A stretch of DNA of 64,000 nucleotides, taken from Planctomycetota bacterium. Lineage in GTDB: Bacteria; Planctomycetota; B15-G4; JADJEK01. Both the position numbers and the translations under genes were made by a program. Shown here piece after piece: positions 56,681 through 64,000 of this stretch (position 1 is the first letter of the stretch; every line of letters starts with the position of its first letter). The stretch is taken from positions 124,001-188,000 of the forward strand of contig JADJEK010000007.1 of assembly GCA_016709145.1 (NCBI GenBank). The letters run 5' to 3'. Under the pieces are notes generated by a model. That model was given only the letters and a program-made list of their open reading frames with translations, was not told the DNA's origin and searched no databases.

Positions 56681-57760
56681 TCACGGCGGCGCGAGTTCGA
56701 GCAGTCGATACAGCTCCGCGAGCGCGACTTCGGTCGCTCGACCCGGGTTGTAGAACAGCAAGCGCGCGCGTTCCTTGCGCTCCGCCGAGCGTTCTCGTGG
56801 ATGCGCGAGCGCGCGCTCCACGGCCGGCACGAGAGCTTCCGCACTCGGCACCACGTCACCCGCCGCGCGCATCCAATCGAACGACGCGTCGTCGTCATCG
56901 CCGAATCGGCGCTGCGCCGACGACTTGATCTTCGCTTCGTGCTCGGGCGTCGACAGATAGAGGACCGGCGCATCGCGCAGCAGGAACTCGTTGGCGACGC
57001 TCGAGAGGTCCGACACCAGGACGTCGGCGGCTTGCAACACCGGCACGACGTCGTGCGCTCGAACGATGCGGACGCGACCCGTGCGATGACGCGCTTCGAT
57101 CTCGGCCGCGTAATCGCGCGTGAGTTTGGCTCGGAACCGTCGGTCCGAGCGATCGTGCAGTTTCACGAGGACGTTCACGGGCAGCGTGGCCAGCAGATCG
57201 ATCGCCTCGAGACCGAATCCCTCGAGCGACGATCCAGCCGACCCCGAGCGCGTCGGCGCGTACGCGACCGTCGGCAACGATGCGTCGAGTCCGAGCCGCG
57301 CGAGCAACTCCATCCCGGCCGTGCGCGGGCCCAACAGCGCGTCGGTCTTCGGCATCCCGACGCGCAGCACGCGCGGGTCGTCCTCCCGCGCGAGCCCGGC
57401 CTTCACCAACTTGCGGCGGTGGTACTCGCCGATCACCATCCAGCGCTGGAACGCGAGCACGTCGTCGGAGACGGCGTAATTCTTGAACGACACGCCGTGG
57501 AACATTTGCACGCGCAGGCGAGCTCGCCCGTGCCGGTAATGAAAGCCGGGACAAAGAGCGAGATCCGCCTTCGCGAAACGCGCGAACGCGCGGTGGACGT
57601 AGCGCACCGGCCGATCGAGACACTGCTCGGCGAGTTCTCGACCACCGTGACGCGCACTGACCATGAGTTCGATCCGCGCATCCGCGGCGAGTCGGACCCA
57701 CAACGGCGCGACGACCGCGTACGACAACGGCGTCGACGCCGGCAGCAAGATCGTCTTCAC
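56681..57760 (-). CDS. CDP-glycerol glycerophosphotransferase-like GT-B enzyme
   Basis: 359 residues. The C-terminal half has features of the TagB/TagF group: TVAYAPTRSGSAGSSLEGFG, VNVLVKLHDRSDR, DVVPVLQAADVLVSDLSSVA, NEFLLRDAPVLYL. The N-terminal half carries VQMFHGVSFKNYA, the acceptor-side HG motif. In Gram-positives such enzymes build teichoic acids; in Gram-negatives they attach polyol-phosphate or sugar units to capsules or glycolipids. Substrate unknown. No membrane helix; it probably associates with the membrane surface. Convergent with the 55076 gene. Confidence 0.85.
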   Translation of the reverse strand: MKTILLPASTPLSYAVVAPLWVRLAADARIELMVSARHGGRELAEQCLDRPVRYVHRAFARFAKADLALCPGFHYRHGRARLRVQMFHGVSFKNYAVSDDVLAFQRWMVIGEYHRRKLVKAGLAREDDPRVLRVGMPKTDALLGPRTAGMELLARLGLDASLPTVAYAPTRSGSAGSSLEGFGLEAIDLLATLPVNVLVKLHDRSDRRFRAKLTRDYAAEIEARHRTGRVRIVRAHDVVPVLQAADVLVSDLSSVANEFLLRDAPVLYLSTPEHEAKIKSSAQRRFGDDDDASFDWMRAAGDVVPSAEALVPAVERALAHPRERSAERKERARLLFYNPGRATEVALAELYRLLELAPP

Positions 57761-58081
57761 GCTTCGGTTTCCCGCGGTCGCTACGAACGCGCAGAGCGTA
57801 CTGATCCAGACGTTGAACGACGCGTGGCAGCCTTGAAACGCCGCTGAAACATGCTGGCTGGGAGGCTGTCAGTCTGAAACACCGAAGCTAGAGTTCGCAC
57901 TCGTCGACTGCCCCGCTAGACGTCGACGACAGAATCTCGAGAAGCGAGCGTCGAGTGAAGCCTGCGCCAGCATCCGGCGGGATGAGGCTTCCAGGATCGA
58001 GTTCGAACCGGAAACGGGTCGCCTCGTGAACTGTGCGTCGGGTCGCGCCGCCGCACTCGGAACTTCGAAGAGGGGGTCTTC
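57761..58081. other. Non-coding gap before the response regulator
   Basis: About 320 bases between divergent genes. Three TGAAAC-like words occur at about 57834-57883, but I see no convincing sigma-54 site, repeat or RNA. A GAGGGGGTC ribosome-binding stretch lies at about 58070-58078 before the GTG start of the regulator. Confidence 0.4.
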
Positions 58082-59392
58082 GTGACTCTCAACGTGCTCG
58101 TCGTGGACGATATGGCGACGGTGCGGGACACCGTCATCCGGATGCTGCGCAAAGCCGGAATGCGCGCCACTCCCGCAGTGTCGGGGACCGAGGCGCTGAA
58201 CGAGCTCACGCAACGGCAGTTCGACATCGCGCTCGTCGACCTCAAGATGGGATCGATGGACGGCATCGAACTGCTGCGTCGCATCCGTGCACGCTGGCCG
58301 AAGATCGGTGTGGTCGTGATGTCGGCTTACGCGACGGTCGGCGTCGCGGTCGAGGCCATGCGCAACGGCGCCTCCCACGTGCTCGAGAAGCCGTTCACGA
58401 TGGAAGCGCTGCTCGACGCCATCCAACTCGCGTCGCACTCGTCCGCACCCGGCGACGGCACGCCCGCGGGCTCACCGTTCGAGGAGCTGGTCGGCCACAG
58501 CCGCGAGTTCCTCGACGCGGTCGATCTCGCGCGCCGCGCCGCGGAGAACGACAAGCCGCTGTTGATCGTCGGCGAGCCCGGCACGGGCAAGGAAGCGTTC
58601 GCTCGCGCGATCCACAGCGGCAGCACGCGCCGCGCGGGACCGTTCGTGGTCCAACGCTGTGCCGGCGGTTCGATCGGAGTGATCGCCGAACTGTTCGGCG
58701 TCACCGGCGGCTCGCTCGGTCGCATCGCGGATGCGGATCGCGGCACGCTGTTCATCGACGAGATCGGTGATCTGCCCGCCGAAGCGCAGGCACGCCTGCT
58801 GCGCTTCCTCGCCGACGGCGAGATCGTGCGCGAGGCCGGACTACCGACGTCGCGCGCCGACGTCCGCGTGATCGCGGCGACCGCGAAGGACCTCGACGTC
58901 GAAGTGCGCGCCGGCCGCTTCCGCAACGATTTGCTGCTGCGACAGCGCACGTTGCTGCTGCGCTTGCAACCGCTGCGCGAGCGCAAGGCGGACTTGCAGA
59001 AGTTGCTCGCGCACTACGCCAAGAAGAACCGGCCGCGCGGCGGCAGCGCACCGCGCTTCTCGCGGGACGCGGTGCGCGTGCTCATGACGCACGACTTCCC
59101 CGGCAACCTGCGTGAGCTCGAGAACCTGATCGAGCAAGCTTCGAGCATGTGCGTCGGCGCGGAGATCGGGCCCGAAGTCTTCGAGCGCCTCGGCCTGCGC
59201 GGCATCGACGAACCGATCGACACCGACGGCGGCGCGATCAAGAACCGCATCGAGGGCGAGGAGCGACGCGCGGTCGAGGAAGCCGTCCAACGCAACCCGC
59301 GCAATCTCGCACGCGCGGCGTCCGAGCTCGGCATCTCTCGCACCACGTTGTGGCGCAAGATGAAGAAGTACGGACTACTCGAAGGCGAGTGA
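58082..59392 (+). CDS. NtrC-family response regulator without the GAFTGA loop
   Basis: 436 residues from a GTG. Receiver domain 1-115 with the acidic pair D9/D10, phosphorylation site in ALVDLKM (D53) and K103. AAA+ domain about 133-350: GEPGTGK (Walker A), GTLFIDEIGD (Walker B), RNDLLLRQRTLLLRLQPLRE (arginine-finger region), DFPGNLRELENLI. The loop that should read GAFTGA after ELFG is missing: the text is ELFGVTGGSLGRIADADRGT, shortened. C-terminal Fis-type helix-turn-helix 405-430 (ARAASELGISRTTLWRKMKK). DNA binding and phosphorylation are likely intact, but contact with sigma-54 is doubtful, so it probably regulates sigma-70-type promoters or acts as a repressor. Confidence 0.9.
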   Translation: MTLNVLVVDDMATVRDTVIRMLRKAGMRATPAVSGTEALNELTQRQFDIALVDLKMGSMDGIELLRRIRARWPKIGVVVMSAYATVGVAVEAMRNGASHVLEKPFTMEALLDAIQLASHSSAPGDGTPAGSPFEELVGHSREFLDAVDLARRAAENDKPLLIVGEPGTGKEAFARAIHSGSTRRAGPFVVQRCAGGSIGVIAELFGVTGGSLGRIADADRGTLFIDEIGDLPAEAQARLLRFLADGEIVREAGLPTSRADVRVIAATAKDLDVEVRAGRFRNDLLLRQRTLLLRLQPLRERKADLQKLLAHYAKKNRPRGGSAPRFSRDAVRVLMTHDFPGNLRELENLIEQASSMCVGAEIGPEVFERLGLRGIDEPIDTDGGAIKNRIEGEERRAVEEAVQRNPRNLARAASELGISRTTLWRKMKKYGLLEGE

Positions 59393-59429
59393 GCCGGACG
59401 GCCGACACGCCGTCGAACGAGCGGCACGT

Positions 59430-59480
59430 GGAACGAGCCTGCCCGCGATCGCCGTGAACGATCGCGGGCAGGCTCGTTCC
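59430..59480. terminator. Bidirectional terminator between convergent genes
   Basis: A perfect 22-bp stem (arms begin GGAACGAGCCTGCCCGCGAT) with a 7-base loop lies between the regulator (+) and the LeuB-like gene (-). The outer bases continue to pair imperfectly through AACGAGCGG and CCGCTCGTCGTT. Confidence 0.82.
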
Positions 59481-59496
59481 GCGTTCCGCTCGTCGT

Positions 59497-60546
59497 TCAG
59501 AGGGACTTGGCGACCATCGTGCCGATCTCGTCGGTGGGCAGGACGCCCGCGTTCAGCGACGGGATCTTGCCGCTGACGATCGCCGTCTCGACCGACTTCT
59601 CGATCGCGGCCGCGGCGTTCTCTTGGCCGACGTAGTCGAGCAGCATCGACACGGCCATGATCGACGCGATCGGGTTGGCCTTGTTCAGGCCCTTGTACTT
59701 CGGCGCCGAACCGTGGATCGGCTCGAACATCGAGACCTGGCCCGGATGCAAGTTGCCCGACGCCGCGATGCCGAGTCCGCCTTGGATCATCGCGCCGAGG
59801 TCCGTGATGATGTCGCCGAAGATGTTCGGCGAGACGGCGACGTCGAACCACTCGGGGTTCTTGATCATCCACATGCACGCCGCGTCGATGTACGCGTGGT
59901 CGGTCCGGATGTCGGGGTACTCCTTCGCGACGTCGGCGAAGGTCCGCGTCCAAATGTCCTGCGCGCGGATCGCGTTGGCCTTGTCGATCAGCGTGACCTT
60001 CTTCTGCTTGTTGCGCTTGCGCGCGACTTCGAATGCGTAGCGGATCGCGCGCTCACAGCCCTTGCGCGTGTACAGCATCGTCGCGATCGCGACTTCGTCG
60101 GGCGTGCTCTGCTTGAAGATGCCACCGATGCGCGTGTACGCGTCCTCGGTGTTCTCCCGCACGAACACCATGTCGACGTCTTTCGGCCCCTTGTCCTTCA
60201 GCGGGCACAGGCGCTCGTGCAAGAGCTTCACCGGCCGCAGGTTCACGTAGAGGTCGAGCTTGAAGCGGATGCCGCCGATGATCGCGTGCTCGAGCATGCC
60301 GGTCTCGATGCGCGGATCGCCGATCGCGCCGAGGAAGATCGCGTTCATCTGGCGCAGCTCGGAGAAAACGCTCTCGGGCATCGTCTCCGTCGTCTTCAGG
60401 TAGTGCTCGGCGCCGAACGGGTAGACGATCTTCTCGTAGTCGAAACCGAACTTCTCGGCCGCGGCGTGCAGCACCTTCATCGCCTCGCGCGTCACTTCCT
60501 CACCGATGCCGTCACCCGGAATCACCGCGACGCGCAGCTTGCCCAT
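59497..60546 (-). CDS. Isopropylmalate/isocitrate dehydrogenase family (LeuB-like)
   Basis: 349 residues. IPGDGIGEEVTREAMKVLHA, LGAIGDPRIETGMLEHAIIG, RFKLDLYVNLRPVKL, VRENTEDAYTRIGGIF, IDAACMWMIKNPEWFDVAVS, PNIFGDIITDLGAMIQGGLG and MFEPIHGSAPKYKGLNKANP are all hallmarks of the beta-decarboxylating dehydrogenases. The LRPVKLL and IGD elements favour 3-isopropylmalate dehydrogenase, but tartrate/malate-type members share them. The ATG at 60546 follows GGAGCGGAC on the minus strand. It lies downstream of the LeuC-like gene and is the last gene of that strand's run. Confidence 0.88.
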   Translation of the reverse strand: MGKLRVAVIPGDGIGEEVTREAMKVLHAAAEKFGFDYEKIVYPFGAEHYLKTTETMPESVFSELRQMNAIFLGAIGDPRIETGMLEHAIIGGIRFKLDLYVNLRPVKLLHERLCPLKDKGPKDVDMVFVRENTEDAYTRIGGIFKQSTPDEVAIATMLYTRKGCERAIRYAFEVARKRNKQKKVTLIDKANAIRAQDIWTRTFADVAKEYPDIRTDHAYIDAACMWMIKNPEWFDVAVSPNIFGDIITDLGAMIQGGLGIAASGNLHPGQVSMFEPIHGSAPKYKGLNKANPIASIMAVSMLLDYVGQENAAAAIEKSVETAIVSGKIPSLNAGVLPTDEIGTMVAKSL

Positions 60547-60698
60547 GTCCGCTCCGACTCGATCGTCTTGGCCGATGCCGCGCTCGCGATCGTGCATCTC
60601 GCACGGAACCTCGCACACGCGGCGGAAGCGCGGGATTGTGCGGAATCACCGATGCGACGGCAAGCACCGGCTCGGTTCACCGCGCCGCGCGACCTGCG

Positions 60699-61958
60699 TC
60701 AAACCGTCTCACGCAAGCGCCGCAGCACTTCGTCCGGATGACCGATGCGGCCGAGCACGGCCGAGGCGATCGCGACGGCGCTGCCCGAGAGCAACGCGTG
60801 CACGCCGTCGGGAACACCGACCGGACGCGTGGTGAACAGCCAGCGATCGCCGGGCGCTCCGACGAATCCGCGCGGGCCCGAGAACAGCCCCGCCGACGGT
60901 TGCGCGATCAGCGCCCCGGCACGCACGAGCACGGTCAACAGACCTTCCTCGGCCGCGTGCTGCAGAGCGCGCTGGCTGCCGGGCACGATGATCAACGTCA
61001 GCTCGTCCGCGATCGGATGTTCCTTCAACAGCCGGACCGCGAGCCGCAGGTCGTCGATGCGACCGCCGTGCTCGCCCCCGAGCACGACGCCCGACAGCGC
61101 GAGCGTCGGCAAGTTCGCGACGGGCTTTGGCGCGACCTCGGGCGCGCACGAGCGCACCACCGGATCGACTCCGTCGACGTCGACGTCGATCGATCGCGAC
61201 AACACGGCGCCGTGGTCTTGCACGATCGGTCGCACCAGCCGCGCGCAGCGCGCGCGCGTCCATGCCAACGCGCGTTCGTCGGGAACGCAGACGATGCCAC
61301 GCGCCCCCACCGCGACGAACGCGTCCGCGAGCGCCATGCGCTCGGGCAATTCCAACTCGGCGTACGCGACGCCTTCGAGCTGCACCACAGCGTCGACACA
61401 CGCCTCGCCCGCGACCGCGATCGCGCGCTCGCCGAGGTCGCGGCCCGAGCTCCAGCGCCCCGGCTTGCCGTGCAACGTGACCCTCACAGTGCGTGGGACC
61501 TCGACGTCGAACGCGGGATCCCGCACGAGTCCTTCGAGCGCGACGACGTTCGGCTCGAGCACGAACGCGCCGAGGACACCGAGCACACGCGCGCCGCGTG
61601 CGCTCGAGACGACCAGATCGCCGGGCCCGACGAGCCCGCGGTCCGCGAGTTCGACGACTTGCGCGCCGCCGCGTCCCGCGGCGACGAACGTGGCGCCGAC
61701 CTCGCGGGCGAATGCCCTCGCGGCGCGATCGAGCGCACGCCAACGTCCGTCGACGTCGGCCCGGAAGCCCTCCTCGAACACGACGATGCGCCGCCCGTCG
61801 ACGACCGCCCCAGGCGCCAGCGCATCGAGCTTCGACAAAACGACCGCGTCTTCGTCCAACGCGACGACTTTCGGCGACACACGCACACGCTCGCCGACCG
61901 CGACGACGTCGCGGCCGGCGTGTTGAGCGAGGATCTTCTCGACGAGCGTGAGCGGCAT
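60699..61958 (-). CDS. LeuC/aconitase-family protein without iron-sulfur ligands
   Basis: 419 residues, aligning with the archaeal-type LeuC/HacA large subunit over its full length (start PLTLVEKILAQHAGRDVVA; C-terminus GVPDGVHALLSGSAVAIASA, cf. SPAMAAASA). All three [4Fe-4S] cysteines are missing: the IGSCTNGR motif is LGGEHGGR (Glu296), and the second CxxC pair in PTCGxC is PSAGLF (Ala356, Phe359). The DHxxP substrate site near residue 60 is also lost (VVFEEGFRADVD). Isomerase activity is therefore unlikely. The frame is intact and sits in an operon with a LeuB-like gene. Another role (binding, regulatory) or loss of function is possible. Start MPLTL preferred to GTG at 61979. Confidence 0.82.
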   Translation of the reverse strand: MPLTLVEKILAQHAGRDVVAVGERVRVSPKVVALDEDAVVLSKLDALAPGAVVDGRRIVVFEEGFRADVDGRWRALDRAARAFAREVGATFVAAGRGGAQVVELADRGLVGPGDLVVSSARGARVLGVLGAFVLEPNVVALEGLVRDPAFDVEVPRTVRVTLHGKPGRWSSGRDLGERAIAVAGEACVDAVVQLEGVAYAELELPERMALADAFVAVGARGIVCVPDERALAWTRARCARLVRPIVQDHGAVLSRSIDVDVDGVDPVVRSCAPEVAPKPVANLPTLALSGVVLGGEHGGRIDDLRLAVRLLKEHPIADELTLIIVPGSQRALQHAAEEGLLTVLVRAGALIAQPSAGLFSGPRGFVGAPGDRWLFTTRPVGVPDGVHALLSGSAVAIASAVLGRIGHPDEVLRRLRETV

Positions 61959-61986
61959 CAGGCCACCACCGCCGCGCACCGCGAGG

Positions 61987-63195
61987 TCATTTCGCCTCGA
62001 CGAGGATGGCGATGCCCTGCCCGCCGCCGATGCACGCCGACGCGATGCCGGTCTTCTTGCCGCTCGCCTTCAGCGCGTTCAACAGGGTCAGCGTGATGCG
62101 CGTGCCGGTCGCTCCGAGCGGGTGCCCGAGTGCGATCGCGCCGCCGTTCACGTTGACCTTCGAGCGGTCGAGCCCGAGGTCCTTCTCGACCGCGAGGTAT
62201 TGCGCCGAGAACGCCTCGTTGATCTCGAACAGATCGATCTTGTCGACGCCGATGCCGGCGCGCTCGCAGACCTGACGGATCGCAGGCGCCGGACCGATGC
62301 CCATCTCCGACGGCTCGACGCCGACGATCGACCACGCCACGATGCGACCGAGCGGCTTCACACCGAGTTCCTTCGCGCGCGTCGCCGACGCGACGATGAC
62401 CGCGGCCGCGCCGTCGACGATGCCCGACGCGTTGCCGGCCGTCACGGTGCCGTCCTTGCCGAACGCCGCCGGCAGGCCCGCGAGGCCGGCCAACGTCGTC
62501 TCCGGCTTGATGTGGTCGTCGAGGTCGACCTTGATCACGCCCTTGCGCGTCTGGATCTCGACCGGGACGATCTCGGCGGCGAAGCGACCGCTTTTCACGG
62601 CCTCCGCTCCGAGTTGGTGCGAGCGCAGCGCGAACTCGTCCTGCGCCTCGCGCGTGATGCCCCACTTCTTGGCGATCTTCTCGGCCGTCTGCGCCATGAA
62701 CAGGCCGCACATCGGGTCCTGCAGGGACGAGAACAGCAGGTCCTCGAGTTCGGTCTTCGCGCCGAAGCGCAAGCCGGTGCGCGCACCGCGCAGGACGTGC
62801 GGAGCTTGGCTCATGCTCTCCATGCCGCCGGCGGCGACGACGTGCGCTTCACCGCAGCGGATCATTTGCGCCGCGGACACGATCGACTGGATGCCCGAGC
62901 CGCACAGCCGATTCACGGTCAACGCGGGCTTGTCGATCGGCACGCCGGCCTTCAGCGCGACGTGGCGCGCGCCGTAGATCGAATACTCCGTCGTCTGCAG
63001 CGCATTGCCGATCACGGTGTGGTCGATCTGCTCGGGTTTGATGCCGGTCCTGGCCAGCGCGCCCTTCAGCGCCCAGGCGCCGAGATCCATCGCGCCGACG
63101 TCCTTGAGCTTGCCGAAACCCGGCGTGCCCGAGTATTCGGCCATCGCCGTGCGTGCGCCACCGAGGATCCAAAGTTCGTCCGTTGCGGTCGTCAT
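61987..63195 (-). CDS. Acetyl-CoA C-acetyltransferase (thiolase)
   Basis: 402 residues. Catalytic Cys in VNRLCGSGIQSIVSAAQMI, NEAFSAQYLAVEKDLG, the His motif GGAIALGHPLGATG and the second Cys in ASACIGGGQGIAILVE are all present. It condenses two acetyl-CoA or cleaves 3-ketoacyl-CoA, depending on direction. Together with the adjacent enoyl-CoA hydratase it suggests beta-oxidation or a short-chain fatty-acid/poly-hydroxyalkanoate route. Start ATG follows GAAGGACGAGCGACG. It precedes the LeuC-like gene by 28 bases. Confidence 0.94.
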   Translation of the reverse strand: MTTATDELWILGGARTAMAEYSGTPGFGKLKDVGAMDLGAWALKGALARTGIKPEQIDHTVIGNALQTTEYSIYGARHVALKAGVPIDKPALTVNRLCGSGIQSIVSAAQMIRCGEAHVVAAGGMESMSQAPHVLRGARTGLRFGAKTELEDLLFSSLQDPMCGLFMAQTAEKIAKKWGITREAQDEFALRSHQLGAEAVKSGRFAAEIVPVEIQTRKGVIKVDLDDHIKPETTLAGLAGLPAAFGKDGTVTAGNASGIVDGAAAVIVASATRAKELGVKPLGRIVAWSIVGVEPSEMGIGPAPAIRQVCERAGIGVDKIDLFEINEAFSAQYLAVEKDLGLDRSKVNVNGGAIALGHPLGATGTRITLTLLNALKASGKKTGIASACIGGGQGIAILVEAK

Positions 63196-63264
63196 CGTCG
63201 CTCGTCCTTCAAGAGTCTTCGCGCGTCGCGCGAGGTTGCGTTGTGTCGATGGAGCGGCGCGAAC

Positions 63265-64000
63265 TCAAGCGCCGGTGAAGCGTGCGGGACGCTTCTCGAG
63301 GAATGCCTTCAAGCCTTCGCGCGTGTCGGCCGTCGAACCGATCAGCCCGAACAGTGCGGCTTCGAGCGCGAGTCCCTCGCCAAGCGCGAGATCCTGGCCT
63401 CGCGTCGCCGCGTCGAGGATGAACCGCGTCGCGACCGGCGCCTTGCTCGCGAGCTTCGTCGCGATCTTCGTCGCCGCGTCCTGGAGCTGATCGGGTTCGA
63501 ACACCTTGTTCACGAGCCCGAGGCGACAGGCCTCGTTCGCGTCGATCGGATCGCCGGTCAGCACCATCTCGAGCGCCGGCCCACGGCCGACCAAGCGCGG
63601 CAAGCGTTGCGTACCGCCGTAGCCCGGCATGATGCCGAGATTGATCTCGGGCAAACCGAGCTTCGCGTTCGACGACGCGTAGCGGAACGTGCACGACAGC
63701 GCGAGTTCGAGCCCGCCACCCAGCGCGAAGCCGTTGATCGCCGCGATCACGGGCTTGCCGAGCGTCTCGATGCGGCGGAACACGGCTTGGCCGTACGCGG
63801 CCGTCGCGCCGAGCTTCGCCGGTGACGCGCCGTCGAGTTCGGCGATGTCGGCGCCGGCGACGAAGAACTTGGGGCCGGCTCCGGTCAACACCACCGTGCG
63901 CACCGACGCGTCGGTCGCGAGACCCGTGAACACGCAATCGAGTTCACCGATCAGCGCGGCATTCAGGGCGTTGCCCTTGTCCTGGCGATCGATCGTGACG
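63265..64000 (-). CDS. Enoyl-CoA hydratase/isomerase, partial at the window edge
   Basis: The minus-strand frame is open to the window edge, giving about 244 residues; the first visible residues VTIDRQDKGNALNAALIGEL are the normal crotonase N-terminus, so only a few residues are missing. Oxyanion-hole motifs FFVAGADIAEL and ALGGGLELAL and the catalytic-Glu region LGLPEINLGIMPGYGGTQRL are present. It hydrates 2-enoyl-CoA, consistent with the thiolase downstream. A shorter ATG-initiated form starting at 63933 is an artefact of the edge. Confidence 0.93.
   Translation of the reverse strand, partial: VTIDRQDKGNALNAALIGELDCVFTGLATDASVRTVVLTGAGPKFFVAGADIAELDGASPAKLGATAAYGQAVFRRIETLGKPVIAAINGFALGGGLELALSCTFRYASSNAKLGLPEINLGIMPGYGGTQRLPRLVGRGPALEMVLTGDPIDANEACRLGLVNKVFEPDQLQDAATKIATKLASKAPVATRFILDAATRGQDLALGEGLALEAALFGLIGSTADTREGLKAFLEKRPARFTGA

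Overview
The window is GC-rich and almost fully coding. Its gene content points to a planctomycete or close relative: a DUF1800/DUF1501 pair, several secreted FG-GAP/VCBS proteins (two with ASPIC/UnbV tails), a Ser/Thr kinase fused to TPRs beside a planctomycete-type ECF sigma factor, a Rho factor with a glycine-rich N-terminus, and tandem prenyltransferase/squalene-oxidase-repeat proteins with an N-terminal membrane anchor. No species can be named from the sequence alone.

Layout. 1-5.1 kb: partial membrane protein, FAD oxidoreductase plus GT4 glycosyltransferase (overlapping pair), membrane sulfatase-fold protein with TPRs, small ferredoxin. 5.2-10.6 kb: AlaX-type tRNA editing protein, secreted HEAT-VWA protein, EF-G. 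10.6-14.8 kb: a large VCBS protein followed by a frameshifted, shortened paralogue and an orphan C-terminal fragment. 14.8-20.2 kb: kinase, ECF sigma factor, rho. 20.7-25 kb: secreted unknown protein, DUF1800, DUF1501. 25-28.6 kb: an Mla/MCE lipid-transport-like operon whose ATPase has lost its nucleotide-binding motifs. 28.6-29.6 kb: a repeat-filled non-coding island. 29.6-35.1 kb: FG-GAP/ASPIC and TPR genes and a PAS-HPt protein. 35.3-44.4 kb: heme O synthase, DUF420, a membrane glycosyltransferase-like protein, dGTPase, RNase III, Mfd and a SurA-like chaperone in a dense same-strand run. 44.6-50.6 kb: two tandem squalene-cyclase-like anchored proteins and a large secreted unknown. 50.6-52.4 kb: S20 and a TPR protein. 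52.4-53.3 kb: a second repeat island. 53.3-55 kb: peptide deformylase, RibF, tRNA-Phe. 55-59.4 kb: a candidate clan-CD peptidase-like exported protein, a CDP-glycerol-transferase-like enzyme, an NtrC-like regulator without the GAFTGA loop. 59.5-64 kb (minus strand): enoyl-CoA hydratase (partial), thiolase, a LeuC-like protein lacking all cluster cysteines, and a LeuB-like dehydrogenase.

The most unusual signals are: (i) three related 76-nt double palindromes with a GTAG foot (REPIN-like) in two composite intergenic islands that share further modules; (ii) several apparent pseudoenzymes inside intact operons (ABC ATPase, LeuC homologue, NtrC-family regulator); (iii) a decaying VCBS paralogue next to its intact relative. 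No phage, CRISPR array or transposase gene is visible.
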